DNA of 64,000 nucleotides from Pedobacter roseus (GCF_014395225.1 NZ_CP060723.1:3658001-3722000), one strand, 5' to 3'. Positions 31,033 to 40,992 are shown, counted from the stretch's first letter. Numbers and translations: made by a program. The notes: generated from the letters alone by a model not told the origin.

Positions 31033-32157
31033 ATGATTTCTAGAGCAATATCCAGTTCCATTGAAAAGCACCTTAAAGACGAAAAGGCAATTATCCTTTT
31101 AGGTCCAAGACAAGTGGGAAAAAGTACGCTCTTACAACAGTTATCTTCTAAATTTGCTCAACCTGTAATGTGGTGGAATGGTGATGATACAGATATCAGA
31201 ACCATACTTTCCAATACTACTTCTACTTTATTACGCTCTCTTTTGGGAAAATCAAAAACATTAATTATTGATGAGGCCCAAAGAATCGATAACATAGGCA
31301 TCTCGATCAAATTAATTATCGATCAGCTTAAAGATGTAAAAGTAATTGCCACGGGTTCTTCAGCCTTTGAATTGGCCAACCATATCAACGAGCCACTTAC
31401 CGGTAGAAAATGGGAATACAATCTTTTTCCTTTTTCGTTCGGAGAAATGGTAGAAGAACATGGTTTACTTACCGAAAAAAGATTATTAAACCAACGCCTG
31501 GTTTATGGCTACTATCCCGAAATCGTAAACAATCCCGGAGAAGAAGAAATACGCCTGAAGCAATTATCAGATAGTTATCTGTATAAAGATCTCCTAACGT
31601 GGGAGAAAATACAAAAGCCCGATAAAATGGAAAAATTAGTCCAGGCATTGGCTTTTCAGGTAGGGAATGAAGTATCATATAACGAATTAGGACAGTTAAC
31701 CGGTTTGGATAATCAAACCACTGAGAAATACATCGATCTACTTGAAAAAGCATTTATCGTATTCAGACTAGGATCATTAAGTAGAAATTTAAGAAATGAA
31801 CTAAAAAAGAGCCGGAAAATATATTTCTACGATAATGGGATCAGAAACGCAGTGATTAATCAATTCAGCCCGGCGATGTTAAGGCAGGATATCGGAGCGC
31901 TCTGGGAAAACTTTGTGATTAGTGAAAGGGTCAAATTCCTTGCTTATAATAAAATTAACTGTAACCAATACTTTTGGCGTACACATGCACAGCAAGAAAT
32001 AGATTATATTGAAGAACGGAATGGTTTAATGAATGCTTACGAAATTAAGTGGAATTCAAAAGCTAAGGCAAGATTTCCAAAAACATTTCTGGATGCTTAT
32101 GATGGTGTAGAAACAAAAGTGATTACGCCGGATAATATTAGTGAGTTTTTATTATGA
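31033..32157 (+). CDS. AAA_14 ATPase with DUF4143 C-terminal domain
   Basis: The protein has 374 residues. Walker A is LLGPRQVGKSTLL (GPRQVGKS 24-31) and Walker B is TLIIDEAQRI (Asp80-Glu81). A sensor-like VIATGSSAFEL follows. The C-terminal DUF4143 part contains YFWRTHAQQEIDYIEE followed by NAYEIKW, a nuclease-like D/E-x-K pattern. This family is widespread and variable in copy number. Proposed roles include a STAND-like or mobile-element associated ATPase, but none is established. The palindromes at 30973-31030 probably control it. It overlaps the YchJ gene by 6 nt at its 3' end. Confidence 0.92.
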   Translation: MISRAISSSIEKHLKDEKAIILLGPRQVGKSTLLQQLSSKFAQPVMWWNGDDTDIRTILSNTTSTLLRSLLGKSKTLIIDEAQRIDNIGISIKLIIDQLKDVKVIATGSSAFELANHINEPLTGRKWEYNLFPFSFGEMVEEHGLLTEKRLLNQRLVYGYYPEIVNNPGEEEIRLKQLSDSYLYKDLLTWEKIQKPDKMEKLVQALAFQVGNEVSYNELGQLTGLDNQTTEKYIDLLEKAFIVFRLGSLSRNLRNELKKSRKIYFYDNGIRNAVINQFSPAMLRQDIGALWENFVISERVKFLAYNKINCNQYFWRTHAQQEIDYIEERNGLMNAYEIKWNSKAKARFPKTFLDAYDGVETKVITPDNISEFLL

Positions 32158-32535
32158 GTAAAAAACCCCGTCTACATAATACCAGCGCCCATCTTCTAAC
32201 CTGAAATTGGATTTTTCGTGCAGTACCTCTGTCTGAAACTTTTTATTCAGGTAATAGGCTTTAAACTCCACCACATCAAAAGCAGAAAAAATAATTTCGA
32301 GTTTAAGCCATTTGGTATTTTTTGCACTGTTTAAATAAGCGCTTTTTGAGTGGTTTTTTCTTTTGCTGTTATGGGTAGTTTCGTAAAGATAACCGGCATT
32401 GGCCGTCACAAATGCCGAATACCTCGATCGCATTAACGCTTCGGCTGTTGGTGCATTTTTCAAACTTAAATGGTAAGGCTGGCAACAATGCTGATAGGTA
32501 ATGCCGCTTCCGCAGGGACAATTTATTAAATCCAT
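32152..32535 (-). CDS. YchJ family protein with SEC-C zinc motif
   Basis: The protein has 127 residues. The N-terminal CPCGSGITYQHCCQPYH (residues 6-22) is the SEC-C zinc-binding motif, and APTAEALMRSRYSAFV follows as in YchJ. The C-terminal part is an NTF2-like fold with VEFKAYYLNKKFQTEVLHEK. The family is conserved but uncharacterised. It is divergent from truA with a 74-bp intergenic region and convergent with the AAA_14 gene. Confidence 0.92.
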   Translation of the reverse strand: MDLINCPCGSGITYQHCCQPYHLSLKNAPTAEALMRSRYSAFVTANAGYLYETTHNSKRKNHSKSAYLNSAKNTKWLKLEIIFSAFDVVEFKAYYLNKKFQTEVLHEKSNFRLEDGRWYYVDGVFYS

Positions 32536-32609
32536 GATTAAATTTTACCGTGCAAAAATAGGATTTAATATTCCTGCTGCTAAAATTTCCGTAAAATTGC
32601 ACCGAAATA

Positions 32610-33404
32610 ATGAGATACTTCTTCCATATTGCATATCAGGGTCAATACTACAGTGGCTGGCAAAAACAACCCGGGGTTAAAAGCGTTCAGGAAGTTATTG
32701 AGCAAACACTTTCTAAAATTTTAAAATCGCCTATTGCCATTAATGGCTGTGGCCGCACAGATGCGCACGTACATGCAAGTCAGTTTTTTTTTCATGCTGA
32801 TATTGAAAAAGAAATTGATTTCGATCTGCTCTACATCCTGAACAAAGCATTGCCATATAATATTGCGGTATTCGACATTATTAAAATGGAAGGAAAGCCC
32901 CATGCCCGTTTCGATGCCGTACAGCGGAAATACGATTATTTTGTACACACCTTTAAAGATCCCTTTTTAAGTACGCAAAGTTCCTTTTATCAGTTAAACA
33001 ACCTTGATTTTGATAAAATGAAAGCCGTTGTAAAACTCTTACCCCAATACAAAGATTACAGGGCTTTTTGCACGCATCCGGATAAATACGAGCATACCAT
33101 TTGTAACGTAATGGAAGCCGGTTTATTTGTAAATCCTAAAGGCAACCGGTTTAGGTTTCATATTGCCAGTAATCGTTTTTTGGGCAAAATGATCCGCATC
33201 ATTATGGGTAAATTAATAATGGTTGGTAAAGGAGAACTTAGCCATGATGAATTTGAAAGTGAACTGATCAGCTTAAAGCCCTCCAAACTATCATTGCCCG
33301 CCCATCCAACAGGCTTATACCTCTCAAAGGTTACCTATCCTTATCTTAACCTCGAGCCACACACCGAATTTATTCAGGGTGTACAAGAAACAGACTGGAT
33401 TTAA
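32610..33404 (+). CDS. truA: tRNA pseudouridine(38-40) synthase TruA
   Basis: The 264-residue enzyme isomerises uridines 38-40 of the tRNA anticodon arm. The catalytic Asp51 is in GCGRTDAHVHA. Start IAYQGQYYSGWQKQPG and the later RFHIASNRFLGKMIRIIMG match the family. The C-terminus is slightly extended (LNLEPHTEFIQG). It stands alone. Confidence 0.95.
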   Translation: MRYFFHIAYQGQYYSGWQKQPGVKSVQEVIEQTLSKILKSPIAINGCGRTDAHVHASQFFFHADIEKEIDFDLLYILNKALPYNIAVFDIIKMEGKPHARFDAVQRKYDYFVHTFKDPFLSTQSSFYQLNNLDFDKMKAVVKLLPQYKDYRAFCTHPDKYEHTICNVMEAGLFVNPKGNRFRFHIASNRFLGKMIRIIMGKLIMVGKGELSHDEFESELISLKPSKLSLPAHPTGLYLSKVTYPYLNLEPHTEFIQGVQETDWI

Positions 33405-33446
33405 ATTTAACTGTAGCGTTTTGGTTTTGACCTCCGTTTAAGGGGT

Positions 33447-33890
33447 ATGAAAGTTCAAATCTGTGTTCTCTTATTTGCCATTTTCCTGTCTTTCGGCTGT
33501 AAAAAACCAACAAGTGTTGATGTTTTAATGGATGGCAATTATACCGGCGTACTTGTAGTAACCAACAGTGTTAAATCGGTTCCGGTAACCCGTCAGATTT
33601 CTATTTCTTTAAAAGATGGCAAATTTAATGTTACATCAGATGTTGGTTCTACCTTAAAATCATTGAGTGGTAAAGGCACTTATAATTTTAAAAACGGCAC
33701 TGGCTATTTTGCTGATGAAGGTGTTTGGACAGCGGATTTCGATTGGAACATGATTTTAAACGGCGAATACGATATTAGAAGCAGTGGAGCAGATTTAACA
33801 TTAAAAAGAAGAGCGAAACCCCAAACCAACATCGATCCGGCTACATCATACGCTACAATGAGTTACGAATACATTTTAAAAAGAAATTAA
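33447..33890 (+). CDS. Hypothetical lipoprotein, 147 aa
   Basis: The lipobox is at the end of MKVQICVLLFAIFLSFGC (Cys18), followed by KKPTSVD. The rest is a beta-rich sequence (GNYTGVLVVTNSV, RQISISLKDGKFNV, GKGTYNFKNGTGYF) that could form a small barrel or lipocalin-like domain. I do not recognise the family. It follows truA by 42 bp and ends at a strong terminator. Confidence 0.8.
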   Translation: MKVQICVLLFAIFLSFGCKKPTSVDVLMDGNYTGVLVVTNSVKSVPVTRQISISLKDGKFNVTSDVGSTLKSLSGKGTYNFKNGTGYFADEGVWTADFDWNMILNGEYDIRSSGADLTLKRRAKPQTNIDPATSYATMSYEYILKRN

Positions 33891-33933
33891 TACAAATATA
33901 AATTGAGTTAACAAGAGCTTAGGTTTAGGTTTG

Positions 33934-33977
33934 CTTGGGCACCGGATTTGATCTGTCTGGTGACCCAAGTTTTTTTT
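33934..33977 (+). terminator. Rho-independent terminator
   Basis: CTTGGG plus CACC pairs with GGTG plus CCCAAG (with one bulge, 33934-33969), followed by eight T on the plus strand. It ends the lipoprotein transcript and touches the stop of the minus-strand permease gene. Confidence 0.8.
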
Positions 33978-35196
33978 ATTTAAACCTGATGGCCTTTAAC
34001 GGAGAAACCTTGCTGATCAACAGCGAAGGAATAATCAAAACCGTTAAACAAACCACAACCGTAATTACATTCAGCAGCAATACATCTATAAAGTGAAATT
34101 CGATAGGCGCATACGCTAAAAAGTACGAGGCCTGGTTTAGCTTAAATATATGGGTTGATTGCTGTAAGAAACCCAAGCCCAAGCCCAATATATTCCCCAA
34201 CAAAAGACCAATTCCAATCAGATAAGCAGAGTTGTAAAGGAAAATCTTCATGATGCTCCAGTTGCTGGCGCCAAAAGATTTTAACATCCCGATCATATTA
34301 GTACGTTCCAAAATCATGATCAACAGTGCCGTAACCATGTTGATTACGCCCACAATTAACATTAAACTCAAAATTACATTGGTGTTTACATCAAGCAGGC
34401 CCAGCCAGGTAAAAATATTCGGAAAGTTTTCTTCAATAGAATAGGAACGTAAATTCGGCGGCAGTTTTTCGAAAATATTATCCGCAGCCGGCTTTAGCTT
34501 GTTAAAATCTTTAATCCGGATTTCAATACCTCCAATTTCGTCAGGCTGCCAGTTATTTAAGCGTTTGATGATATTCAGGTTGCCCAAAACAAATCCTTTA
34601 TCAATATCCTCCACGCCAATATCGTAAACACCAACAATTTTAAATTTCCGCGGACGGAGCTGGTTCTGCACAAAATACATGATGAAATCATCGCCGGTTT
34701 TGAGTTTCAAACGTTTGGCCGTATAATTCGAAATCAACAGCTCCTGCATGGCAGCCGTACTGTCTGAAAAATCGATAATTGTACCACTAATGATATGCTG
34801 TTTGATATAATCCCATTGATAACTTTTATCTACGCCCTTAAAATTGATGCCCTCAATTTCACTATTGGCCGAAAGAATGGCCGGTTTTGTAGCGAAAGGA
34901 TAATAAAACTCAATATCACGGTTGGTTTTGAGCATTTTTTGGGTTTCAGCATCCAATACGAAAGGCGAATGCTCAAAAGAATTGTTCAGGTCGTAGCGTG
35001 TAATCTGTACATCGCCCAGGTAACCCCTCACTTTATCCTGTATTTCCGTTTTAAAACCCTTTATGATGGCAATGGAGAGGATCATAACAGCCAAACTCAA
35101 CATCACGCCTGCAATGGCAATGCGGACAATCAGTTTTGAAAAGGTACGCTCAGATTTAATGGCTATCCGCCCTGCTATGAAATATTCGAAGTTCAA
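33976..35196 (-). CDS. FtsX/LolE-type ABC transporter permease
   Basis: The protein has 406 residues. The topology fits LolC/LolE: one N-terminal membrane segment (about 22-45), a large periplasmic domain (50-270), and three C-terminal segments (about 275-300, 320-345 and 370-395). The ending ISKVSPLKAIRFK is characteristic. Members work with an ATPase on lipoprotein release or other envelope tasks; no ATPase gene is nearby. No ATG is possible near the start, because an in-frame TAG lies 6 nt upstream of the TTG at 35196. A TTG start is therefore almost certain (an ATT is the only alternative). Confidence 0.92.
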   Translation of the reverse strand: MNFEYFIAGRIAIKSERTFSKLIVRIAIAGVMLSLAVMILSIAIIKGFKTEIQDKVRGYLGDVQITRYDLNNSFEHSPFVLDAETQKMLKTNRDIEFYYPFATKPAILSANSEIEGINFKGVDKSYQWDYIKQHIISGTIIDFSDSTAAMQELLISNYTAKRLKLKTGDDFIMYFVQNQLRPRKFKIVGVYDIGVEDIDKGFVLGNLNIIKRLNNWQPDEIGGIEIRIKDFNKLKPAADNIFEKLPPNLRSYSIEENFPNIFTWLGLLDVNTNVILSLMLIVGVINMVTALLIMILERTNMIGMLKSFGASNWSIMKIFLYNSAYLIGIGLLLGNILGLGLGFLQQSTHIFKLNQASYFLAYAPIEFHFIDVLLLNVITVVVCLTVLIIPSLLISKVSPLKAIRFK

Positions 35197-35378
35197 TTTA
35201 ATCTATTTGTTAAGTAACAAAAATGCTCAATTCCTTTTTAAAAATGGCATTTTCGGAAATAAATAACCAACTTTAGAGATCAAGAATCGAGTTATAACAG
35301 CCAAACACCAATAGCTTAAATCAAAATATCGGGTAAATTGTTTTGTTATCGTACCGGAAGATTAGAATAATATTGAAA

Positions 35379-36647
35379 ATGAAAAAATACATCAGCTTTG
35401 CTTTAATGAGTTTAATCGCCTTATCGGCCTGTGGACAACCAAAACCGCTTGATCAGGAAGTTCTTGGCAAAAAAAGCCCTGAAAATAGAAAATTGATGAT
35501 CAGGACTCCAAAACTGCCATCGAATTTAAAAACAGGTGCCGAGCAGACCGAAAAATACCTTCCTTTATTAAAAGGCAAACGTGTGGGCATGGTGGTTAAC
35601 CCCACTTCGGTTATAGGTGAGCAAACCTCGGTTGACAGCCTGTTAAAACGTGGCATTAAAATTCAGAAAATATTTGGTCCTGAGCATGGCTTTAGGGGCA
35701 ATGCAAGTGCCGGCGTTACGGTTAATGATGATGTAGATGCGAAAACCGGTATTAAGGCTATTTCGCTTTACGGTAAACATAGTACGCCTACGGCCGAAGA
35801 CCTTGCTGATATTGATATTATGGTTTTTGATATCCAGGATGTGGGCGTACGTTTTTACACCTATATCAATACCTTACAGCACGTAATGGAAGCTTGTGCA
35901 GTAAACAATAAACCGCTGTTGATTTTAGACCGCCCAAACCCAAACGGTTATTTAATAGACGGGCCAATTTTAGATCCTAAATTTAAATCGGGTATTGGTG
36001 TACAGCCCATTCCCATTGCGCATGGTTTAACCGTTGGCGAATATGCACAGATGTTAAACGGCGAAGGCTGGTTAAAGGATAAGGTGAAATGCAAAATCAC
36101 GATTATCAAAAATGCCAGTTACAATCATGACATGGAGTATGTTTTACCGGTTAAACCATCTCCCAACCTGAATACCCAGCAGGCTATTTTACTTTATCCT
36201 TCTACCTGTTTGTTTGAGGGTACTTATTTAAACCATGGCCGCGGTACGATGTTCCCTTTTACCATTGTTGGCGCGCCTTACCTTAAAGGCAAATTTGATT
36301 TCAGTTTTACACCGAAAAGTATCAAAGGCATGTCGGAAACACCTTTATTCCAGGATCAGGTATGTTATGGCCTGGATTTGAGAAAATACGATACTGCCGA
36401 ATTAATAAAATCAAAACAGGTAAACATTAGCTGGTTAATTGAACTATACAAAGCTTCGCCACGGAAAGAAGATTTTTTTAACACCAAACTGAGCAAAGAA
36501 ATGGGTACAATTGAAAGATTGGTTGGCGTGGCCGATTTTAGGCAACAGGTAATCGACGGAAAAAGTGAAGCAGAAATAAGGGCCAGCTGGGAACCGGGGT
36601 TAAGCGCCTATAAAACCATGCGTAAAAAATATTTGCTTTATAACTAA
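35379..36647 (+). CDS. DUF1343 lipoprotein (NamZ-type exo-beta-N-acetylmuramidase)
   Basis: The protein has 422 residues from ATG 35379; an earlier TTG is possible but would break the lipoprotein signal. The lipobox is LIALSAC with Cys18. The catalytic-type blocks are KRVGMVVNPTSVIGEQTSVD, FGPEHGFRGNASAGVTV and DIMVFDIQDVGVRFYTYI, which are the best-conserved parts of DUF1343. Characterised members (NamZ) release N-acetylmuramic acid from the non-reducing end of cell-wall fragments. The role here is probably peptidoglycan recycling in the envelope. Confidence 0.92.
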   Translation: MKKYISFALMSLIALSACGQPKPLDQEVLGKKSPENRKLMIRTPKLPSNLKTGAEQTEKYLPLLKGKRVGMVVNPTSVIGEQTSVDSLLKRGIKIQKIFGPEHGFRGNASAGVTVNDDVDAKTGIKAISLYGKHSTPTAEDLADIDIMVFDIQDVGVRFYTYINTLQHVMEACAVNNKPLLILDRPNPNGYLIDGPILDPKFKSGIGVQPIPIAHGLTVGEYAQMLNGEGWLKDKVKCKITIIKNASYNHDMEYVLPVKPSPNLNTQQAILLYPSTCLFEGTYLNHGRGTMFPFTIVGAPYLKGKFDFSFTPKSIKGMSETPLFQDQVCYGLDLRKYDTAELIKSKQVNISWLIELYKASPRKEDFFNTKLSKEMGTIERLVGVADFRQQVIDGKSEAEIRASWEPGLSAYKTMRKKYLLYN

Positions 36648-36825
36648 TGAGTGAAGGATTGAGTGATGGAATGAGTGAGCGAGAGAAGGATTGAGTGATT
36701 GAATGGAGGAACAACCAGCTTTAAAGATTATTTCAAACTTAACAGATTGAGCTTTGTTGTATCTAAAACGAATAGAGATTTCATTCAATATTCATTCACT
36801 CATTTAAAATTCAATCATTATAGCT

Positions 36826-37032
36826 ATGAGCGGTCCAAAAGTTAAGAGCGATAAACCCGGAAGTAATTACCAGGAAGAAGTACCTAAAGGGAGAGAACCT
36901 GTTGACCATAAAACGGTGAGAAAAGAAAACGACAGTACGCCGAATAAAGCACCTAAAACCAATAATCCGGCTAAGCAGCGGGAGCAGGATGAACAACCTG
37001 TACATTCGATAAAAAAGGCACCAAAAGAATAA
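36826..37032 (+). CDS. Small hydrophilic protein, 68 aa
   Basis: A 68-residue protein rich in Lys, Glu, Pro and Asn with no hydrophobic core, for example MSGPKVKSDKPGSNYQEEVP. It begins at ATG after a spacer of word-like repetition and ends just before a terminator. The composition suggests an intrinsically disordered protein. It is probably a real gene, because the minus-strand frames over it look like shadows of its Lys/Pro codons. Function unknown. Confidence 0.55.
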   Translation: MSGPKVKSDKPGSNYQEEVPKGREPVDHKTVRKENDSTPNKAPKTNNPAKQREQDEQPVHSIKKAPKE

Positions 37033-37038
37033 TAATAA

Positions 37039-37077
37039 CTGATTCCATTGATCAACAGATTGATGGAATCAGATTTT
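37039..37077. terminator. Terminator between the small protein gene and the histidine kinase
   Basis: CTGATTCCAT (37039-37048) pairs with ATGGAATCAG (37063-37072), followed by ATTTTTAA. It may act for both convergent genes. Confidence 0.7.
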
Positions 37078-38916
37078 TAATGCGAAGTAAAAAGTAGCGC
37101 CCTGCCCCTCTTCACTTTCCACCCATATTCTTCCACCCTCGCTTTTTATAATCTCAGAAGAAATATAAAGTCCGAGGCCCAAGCCAGGGTAGGTATGCTG
37201 CAGGTTTCCATCTACACGGTAAAACTGATCAAAAACCAGGTGCTGTAGTGTTTTTGAAATGCCAATACCATAATCTTTAACACTTAAAATCACTTCCTTA
37301 TCCACCATTTCAGTTTTAACGTCAACCTGGTTGGCGTCAGCAGAGTATTTAATGGCATTTGATAAGAAATTGGTGATTACCTGACCGATCCGCTCCCTAT
37401 CAGCGTAAACCGTAGCATGGCTTCTTAGCTCGGCATTAATATGATGTTTAGCACTCACGTGCTGCATTTCGTCTGCAATTTCGGCTACGGCGTGATCAAA
37501 ATCAAAATTTACCGGATTAAAAGTCATTTTTCCCGACTGGATTTTGGTTACATCAAGCAGATCTCCGATCAACCCTGTCAAACGATTTAATTGCAGGTCC
37601 ATTTTGTGTACCATTGCAGCTTTCTTTTCATCGCCATCATTCCTAATCAACCGCTCCAGTACCTGGGCATAAGCTTTAATACTGGTTACAGGTGTTTTAA
37701 GTTCGTGACTGGCTATCCCTAAAAACTCGTCTTTTTGCTGCTGAAGCTGTACCTGCTTGGTAACATCCATTGCAGCATGTAAAATGGCATAAACCTCGCC
37801 TTCTGCATTTCTTAAAGGTTTGTAGGTAAAATTGAACCATACTTTCTCCAGCTTACCGTTAACAGGCAATAAAGCCTCTTGCTGATCGGCATGGTAAGGG
37901 ACTCCGGTACGGTAAACTTCTTTCAAAATACCGATAAAAGGCTGTCCCTTTAGTTCAGGAATGGCCTCTTCCATTGGCTTACCAATTACGCTTTTATCTT
38001 TACCCCAAAACCGCAACATTTCATCGTTGGCTAAAGAAATGATGATATCTTCAGTTTCATAATAACCAGTGGCCATGGGCGTATCCAACAACAGGTTACG
38101 GAAGCGTTCTTCGCTTTTGGCCATTTCCATCCGCGAGTATACCAACGAAGTAATTTCATTGGCCACCACCATAATCCCGGTAACAACATTGTGCTGATCG
38201 CGGATTGGATCATATACGAAATTGAAATAATAATCCTGAAGGATACCATTCCGTTCTATCCTGGCCATGGTTTCATAACCATAATGCGGCTCCCCTGTTT
38301 TATACACATGGGTTAGCAGGTCGAGAAAGGGTTGTCCCTTCAGTTCTGGTAAACCATCAATTAAATCGAGGCCGATAACATTTTTTGTTTTTCCCCATAA
38401 TTTTAACAGGTCTTCATTTGCCTGTTCAATTACAAAATTTTCACCTCTTAAAATGCCAATGGCTACAGGCGCATCCTGGATCATTTTACGGAAAAGTTCT
38501 TCACTAGCTTTTACTTTTAACCTTGCGTTTACCAGTTCGGTAACATCGGTAGCATTATTAACAATGCCCCACACCTGCCCGTTATCATCTTTTAAAGGTT
38601 TATAGATAAAATCAAAATAGAAGGTCTGCAGTAACCCATTATTAATCAGCAATACTCGGTCTTCTTTGGTTTCGTAAGCAATGCCTGTTTGGCGAACCTC
38701 TTCCAGAATCCCTAAAAAAGGTTGGTCTTTTAATTCCGGCAGTGCAATGGCAAGTTCCTGCCCAATAACGCTATTATCCCTGCCCCAAGCTTTAAGTATT
38801 GCCTTATTGGCTACTTTGATCACCATTTTTTCTCCAACGTACAATGCAATAGGCATCGGAGATTCTTCAATCAATGTATAAAAAACGGCAGCGTTATCTT
38901 CAAGATTAATATGCAT
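37069..38916 (-). CDS. PAS-domain sensor histidine kinase
   Basis: The protein has 615 residues from ATG 38916; a TTG 18 nt upstream is less likely. Three PAS domains are seen at about 5-125, 135-260 and 270-385. Each has the repeated wording A-x-LxLWGK and the block GLPELKGQPFL/AIPELKGQPFI. Then comes the HisKA segment with FLGIASHELKTPVTSIKAYA (phospho-acceptor His near residue 405), followed by the HATPase domain (N box LSNAIKYSADA, G boxes DYGIGI and GLGLGLYIS). There is no membrane segment, so it is a cytoplasmic sensor. No response regulator is adjacent. Confidence 0.92.
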   Translation of the reverse strand: MHINLEDNAAVFYTLIEESPMPIALYVGEKMVIKVANKAILKAWGRDNSVIGQELAIALPELKDQPFLGILEEVRQTGIAYETKEDRVLLINNGLLQTFYFDFIYKPLKDDNGQVWGIVNNATDVTELVNARLKVKASEELFRKMIQDAPVAIGILRGENFVIEQANEDLLKLWGKTKNVIGLDLIDGLPELKGQPFLDLLTHVYKTGEPHYGYETMARIERNGILQDYYFNFVYDPIRDQHNVVTGIMVVANEITSLVYSRMEMAKSEERFRNLLLDTPMATGYYETEDIIISLANDEMLRFWGKDKSVIGKPMEEAIPELKGQPFIGILKEVYRTGVPYHADQQEALLPVNGKLEKVWFNFTYKPLRNAEGEVYAILHAAMDVTKQVQLQQQKDEFLGIASHELKTPVTSIKAYAQVLERLIRNDGDEKKAAMVHKMDLQLNRLTGLIGDLLDVTKIQSGKMTFNPVNFDFDHAVAEIADEMQHVSAKHHINAELRSHATVYADRERIGQVITNFLSNAIKYSADANQVDVKTEMVDKEVILSVKDYGIGISKTLQHLVFDQFYRVDGNLQHTYPGLGLGLYISSEIIKSEGGRIWVESEEGQGATFYFALKI

Positions 38917-38948
38917 ATCGGGATGAAAAGACAAATATAATGGGTTTT

Positions 38949-39992
38949 CTATTTACTATTGGCTTTTAGAAATGATAATAAAACTTTCTCATCGTGCGCC
39001 AGACCTAGTTTTCCGGCTATTTTATTATTGTTCATTTTTTTCATGTATTTCCCCAGTTCATCATTCTCGTAAGCGGTAAGCAACAGTGGATACACGTAAG
39101 AACTTTTACACACGGCTCTGGTATTGCCCAACTTTTTCGCCACGCAATCTAACACGGCAACTATGGCCTTTTTAGAGTTGAGGCTAAAGTTTTCGTCGGC
39201 ACTGCATTTTGAAAACTGGCGCAAAGCTTCGAGCGTTCCGCCCCAGGTTCTGAAATCTTTAGCGGTAAAATCATCACCGGTAATTTCTCTGATATAACTA
39301 TTTATTTTGCCCGAATCGATGCTTTTATGTTCTTTTCCGTGGGTATAAAACTGGAATAATTCCTGACCCGGGATGTCCCTGCATTTTTTAACCAGTTTGG
39401 CTAAGGATCTATCATTCAGTTCTACTTTCTGTTGAACACCCTTTTTACCTATAAAATCCATCGTAATTTTACTTCCGTTGATTTTAACATGTTTATCGCG
39501 TAATGTAGTGAGTCCAAAGGAGCCATAAAGCTGTTTATAACTTTCGTTGCCTACACGGATGAGTGTTTTTTGAAGCACATCAACCGAAATGGCCAATACC
39601 TTCCGTTCATCTAATTCTTTCCTCCGGAGGTCTTTTTCCAGGTTTTTTCTTGCATTGGGCAAGGCTTTTCCAAACTCTAGCAAACGGAAATATTTATCTT
39701 CCGATCGGCGGCTGGTCCATTTGCTGTGGTATTTATATTGTTTTCTACCGGCAGCGTCAATACCGGTAACCTGCAGGTAAGCATTGGGTTTATTGGCAAT
39801 CCATACATTTTGCCATGCGGGCGGAATAACAAGTGTTTTGATCCGGTCGAGGTGTTTCTCTTCGGTTATTTTATGTCCATCTTTATCTTCGTAGTGGAAT
39901 TTCCCCGGCTTGCCTTTCCGGTAAATCCCAGGCATACCGTCGGTTACGTACACCAATCCACTTGCTTTAACAACATCTTTGCCTTGTACCAT
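38949..39992 (-). CDS. DNA topoisomerase IB
   Basis: The 347-residue type IB topoisomerase (poxvirus/Deinococcus-like) relaxes supercoils. The N-terminal TDGMPGIYRKGKPGKFHYED is the family start. The catalytic domain shows RVGNESYKQLYGSFGLTTLR, and AKDFRTWGGTLEAL has the Arg. Catalytic Tyr299 is in CKSSYVYPLLLTAY. The C-terminus is a short helical extension. It is transcribed toward the histidine kinase with 32 bp between, so they may share a transcript. Sporadic in bacteria but common in this group. Confidence 0.93.
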   Translation of the reverse strand: MVQGKDVVKASGLVYVTDGMPGIYRKGKPGKFHYEDKDGHKITEEKHLDRIKTLVIPPAWQNVWIANKPNAYLQVTGIDAAGRKQYKYHSKWTSRRSEDKYFRLLEFGKALPNARKNLEKDLRRKELDERKVLAISVDVLQKTLIRVGNESYKQLYGSFGLTTLRDKHVKINGSKITMDFIGKKGVQQKVELNDRSLAKLVKKCRDIPGQELFQFYTHGKEHKSIDSGKINSYIREITGDDFTAKDFRTWGGTLEALRQFSKCSADENFSLNSKKAIVAVLDCVAKKLGNTRAVCKSSYVYPLLLTAYENDELGKYMKKMNNNKIAGKLGLAHDEKVLLSFLKANSK

Positions 39993-40083
39993 TTTTGCCT
40001 GTAAGTATGGGTTTATTTTTAGTTATTTTGCAAAACTTTAGCGTGGGTATCCACGTTATTTTTAGAAACACAACACTTTCTTT

Positions 40084-40992
40084 ATGAAAATAGTTTTTAT
40101 GGGTACGCCCGATTTTGCTGTAGCTTCTTTAGATGCCTTAGTTCAAGCCAATTTTGATGTTGTTGCGGTGGTTACTGCACCAGATAAACCTGCAGGCCGT
40201 GGCCAGAAACTGAACGAAAGTGCGGTGAAAAAATATGCTGTAGAAAAAGGAATTCCTGTTTTACAGCCAGAAAAACTAAAAAATCCTGAATTTATTGAGG
40301 AGTTGAAGTCATACCAGGCCGATTTACAGGTGGTAGTGGCCTTTAGGATGTTACCCGTTGTGGTTTGGAACATGCCCGCTAAAGGAACCATTAACTTACA
40401 TGGCTCACTATTGCCGCAGTACCGTGGTGCAGCGCCGATTAACCACGCCATCATCAATGGGGAGAAAGAAAGCGGCGTAACTACTTTTTTCCTAAAAGAG
40501 GAAATTGATACAGGCGACATTATTATGAGCGACAGCGTTGCCATTGCCAATGATGAAACAGCTGGCGATTTACACGATAAACTGATGTCCGTAGGTGCTC
40601 AGCTTTTAGTAAAAACCCTCCACGCCATTGAAGCAGGTGAAGTTACCGAACAGCCACAGCCGCAAAGCGATGATTTAAAACATGCACCAAAGATTTTTAA
40701 GGAAGATTGCAAAATCGACTGGAACAATTCTGCACAGCAGATCCATAATTTAATCCGTGGTTTAAGCCCTTACCCAACTGCTTTCACTGCGCTTAATGAT
40801 AAAAATTTAAAGGTATTTAAGGCTGAAATAGAAGATAAAGAACCAGGCATTGCTGCCGGAGGTTTTTTAACTGATGGTAAAACGTATTTAAAGTTTGCGG
40901 CTAAAGATGGTTTTATCAAATTATTGGATATTCAGTACGAAGGGAAAAAACGGATGCTGATTGAAGATTTTTTAAGGGGAATGAGGTTGTAG
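40084..40992 (+). CDS. fmt: Methionyl-tRNA formyltransferase
   Basis: The 302-residue enzyme formylates initiator Met-tRNA. It begins with MKIVFMGTPDFAVASLDAL. The formyl-folate site is INLHGSLLPQYRGAAPINHA (about residues 103-122), with the catalytic Asn/His/Asp set in this region. IDTGDIIMSDSVAI follows. The C-terminal OB-like domain binds the tRNA. def is not adjacent. The trailing intergenic region is repeat-rich. Confidence 0.96.
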   Translation: MKIVFMGTPDFAVASLDALVQANFDVVAVVTAPDKPAGRGQKLNESAVKKYAVEKGIPVLQPEKLKNPEFIEELKSYQADLQVVVAFRMLPVVVWNMPAKGTINLHGSLLPQYRGAAPINHAIINGEKESGVTTFFLKEEIDTGDIIMSDSVAIANDETAGDLHDKLMSVGAQLLVKTLHAIEAGEVTEQPQPQSDDLKHAPKIFKEDCKIDWNNSAQQIHNLIRGLSPYPTAFTALNDKNLKVFKAEIEDKEPGIAAGGFLTDGKTYLKFAAKDGFIKLLDIQYEGKKRMLIEDFLRGMRL

